DNA of 64,000 nt from CBDCWA01 sp965223255 (GTDB lineage Bacteria > Pseudomonadota > Alphaproteobacteria > Rhizobiales > Hyphomicrobiaceae), in the NCBI GenBank assembly GCA_965223255.1, contig CBDCWA010000004.1, positions 1,054,001 through 1,118,000 of the forward strand, read 5' to 3'. Under the pieces are notes generated by a model that saw only the letters and a program-made list of their open reading frames with translations, had not been told where the DNA came from and made no database searches. The translations under genes were made by a program, and so were the position numbers. Of the stretch, positions 63,078 through 64,000 are shown in pieces (position 1 is the first letter of the stretch; every line of letters starts with the position of its first letter).

Positions 63078-63992
63078 ATGGACAAACTGGACGCCATGCA
63101 GGCGTTTACAAAGGTCGTTGCATCCGGCAGTTATGCCGAGGCCGCACGTCAGCTGGGCCTGACGCGCTCTGCGGTCAGTAAAGGCGTGATTGAACTCGAG
63201 CAAATTCTCGGCGCGCGATTGCTAGATCGCACGACGCGCAAGGTTGGTCCCACCGAAGCAGGGTTAGCCTATTACGAGCGTTGCTTGGCCATTCTTGCCG
63301 ACATCGAGGAAACAGAGCTGCAGGTCTCCCAGCTCCATGACGAGCCCAGGGGAACGCTTAAACTAAATGCGCCGATGTCGTTCGGCATCTTGCATGTCGG
63401 CCGCGCCATTGCCGATTTCATGGCGGCCTATCCGAATATCAAAGTCGAATTGTTCCTCAACGATCGATTCGTCGATCCAATAGAAGAAGGCTTCGACCTA
63501 ACAATCCGCATTGCTGAACTTGATGACTCAAGCCTGATTGCGCGTAAGCTGGCACCCGGACGCCGCGTGTTGGCAGCTTCGCCCGAATATATTAGTGCTT
63601 ACGGTGAGCCGGAAACCCCTGACGACCTTGCAAACCACTCGTGCCTGAACTACGGGCACACGACCGTGCTTCAGCGTTGGCAACTCATACATAACGGTAA
63701 GGACCTGACGGCTCCGATAAATTCCCGCCTCTGCTCGAATAATGGTGATGTGTTACGCGTTGCAGCCCTTGCAGGCCAGGGAATCACATTGCTGCCGACC
63801 TTTCTGGTGGGCAATGATATCCAAGCAGGTCGCCTGCATGTCGTCTTGCCGGATTACCCGCCAACGGAGTTGGGCATCTACGCACTCTATGCACCGAACA
63901 AATATCTGGCGGCGAAGGTTCGTGTGCTCATTGACTTTCTGGTCGACCGCTTCGGACCTGAGCCGCCGTGGGATGAGTTTCTTGTGAGGTAG
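63078..63992 (+). CDS. LysR-family transcriptional regulator
   Basis: A 304-residue LysR regulator. The N-terminal winged HTH includes MDKLDAMQAFTKVVASGSYA, and LGLTRSAVSKGVIELEQILG is the recognition-helix and linker part; the substrate-binding domain follows from about residue 90. It is divergent from the pirin-YcaC-amidohydrolase-MFS unit, which it very likely controls. The inducer is unknown. The stop lies just before the window end. Confidence 0.93.
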   Translation: MDKLDAMQAFTKVVASGSYAEAARQLGLTRSAVSKGVIELEQILGARLLDRTTRKVGPTEAGLAYYERCLAILADIEETELQVSQLHDEPRGTLKLNAPMSFGILHVGRAIADFMAAYPNIKVELFLNDRFVDPIEEGFDLTIRIAELDDSSLIARKLAPGRRVLAASPEYISAYGEPETPDDLANHSCLNYGHTTVLQRWQLIHNGKDLTAPINSRLCSNNGDVLRVAALAGQGITLLPTFLVGNDIQAGRLHVVLPDYPPTELGIYALYAPNKYLAAKVRVLIDFLVDRFGPEPPWDEFLVR

Positions 63993-64000
63993 ACTTACCG

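Overview
This 64 kb window looks like the chromosome of an alphaproteobacterium, probably in or near Hyphomicrobiales; the genus cannot be fixed from the sequence alone. The basis is the complete dcw (division and cell wall) cluster in the order mraZ-rsmH-ftsL-ftsI-murE-murF-mraY-murD-ftsW-murG-murC-murB-ddlB-ftsQ-ftsA-ftsZ-lpxC, an FtsZ with a long C-terminal linker, and an A-type RNase P RNA.

Region 1 (116-20791, minus strand) is the dcw cluster. Many neighbours overlap by 4 nt (ATGA, GTGA or TTGA), so it is a tightly coupled transcription and translation unit. murE carries a one-base frameshift near 15715, and mraZ is preceded by four perfect tandem 15-bp repeats.

Region 2 (21519-30338) is a catabolic block: two related double-cupin proteins, an ornithine cyclodeaminase/mu-crystallin-family enzyme, a Rieske oxygenase, a DUF6295-like small protein, a dienelactone-hydrolase-type enzyme, a gentisate-type ring-cleavage dioxygenase and an MFS transporter. 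It looks like uptake, oxidation and ring cleavage of an aromatic acid, but the substrate is unknown. Four 38-bp tandem hairpin repeats separate it from rnpB (30510-30926, minus).

Region 3 (31054-34030) holds small envelope proteins, a GST, gpt and tRNA-Ser(GCT). Region 4 (34031-41549), starting at the 3' end of the tRNA, looks like an accessory, partly decayed island: small membrane proteins, a TM-helix channel-like protein, a calcium/sodium antiporter, a PsiE-like protein, a TIR/ZntB deletion chimera, a nonsense-interrupted serine recombinase, and a Dps-like protein with small companions.

Region 5 (41550-57127) is the most interesting part. It has two paralogous ABC importers of the FbpABC/AfuABC/PhnSTU type, a HAD phosphatase, a histidine phosphatase, a Na/Pi-cotransporter-PhoU protein, an EamA permease, an RpiR/SIS regulator and a glycerophosphodiester phosphodiesterase gene broken by an in-frame stop. 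Two copies of a roughly 290-bp control region, each with a pair of TGCAATA-type palindromes at identical spacing, sit at the heads of the two transporter units. I infer an RpiR-controlled organophosphate (sugar phosphate, phosphodiester or phosphonate) scavenging regulon built by duplication.

Region 6 (57782-63992) is a four-gene unit (pirin, YcaC-like hydrolase, Tat-exported YtcJ-like amidohydrolase, MFS) divergent from a LysR regulator with a palindrome at its start.

Four single-base or deletion lesions (murE, gdpD, the recombinase, TIR/ZntB) suggest local gene decay, with sequencing error possible for the single-base cases, most of all in the essential murE. All functional calls are by reading motifs; no database search was run.
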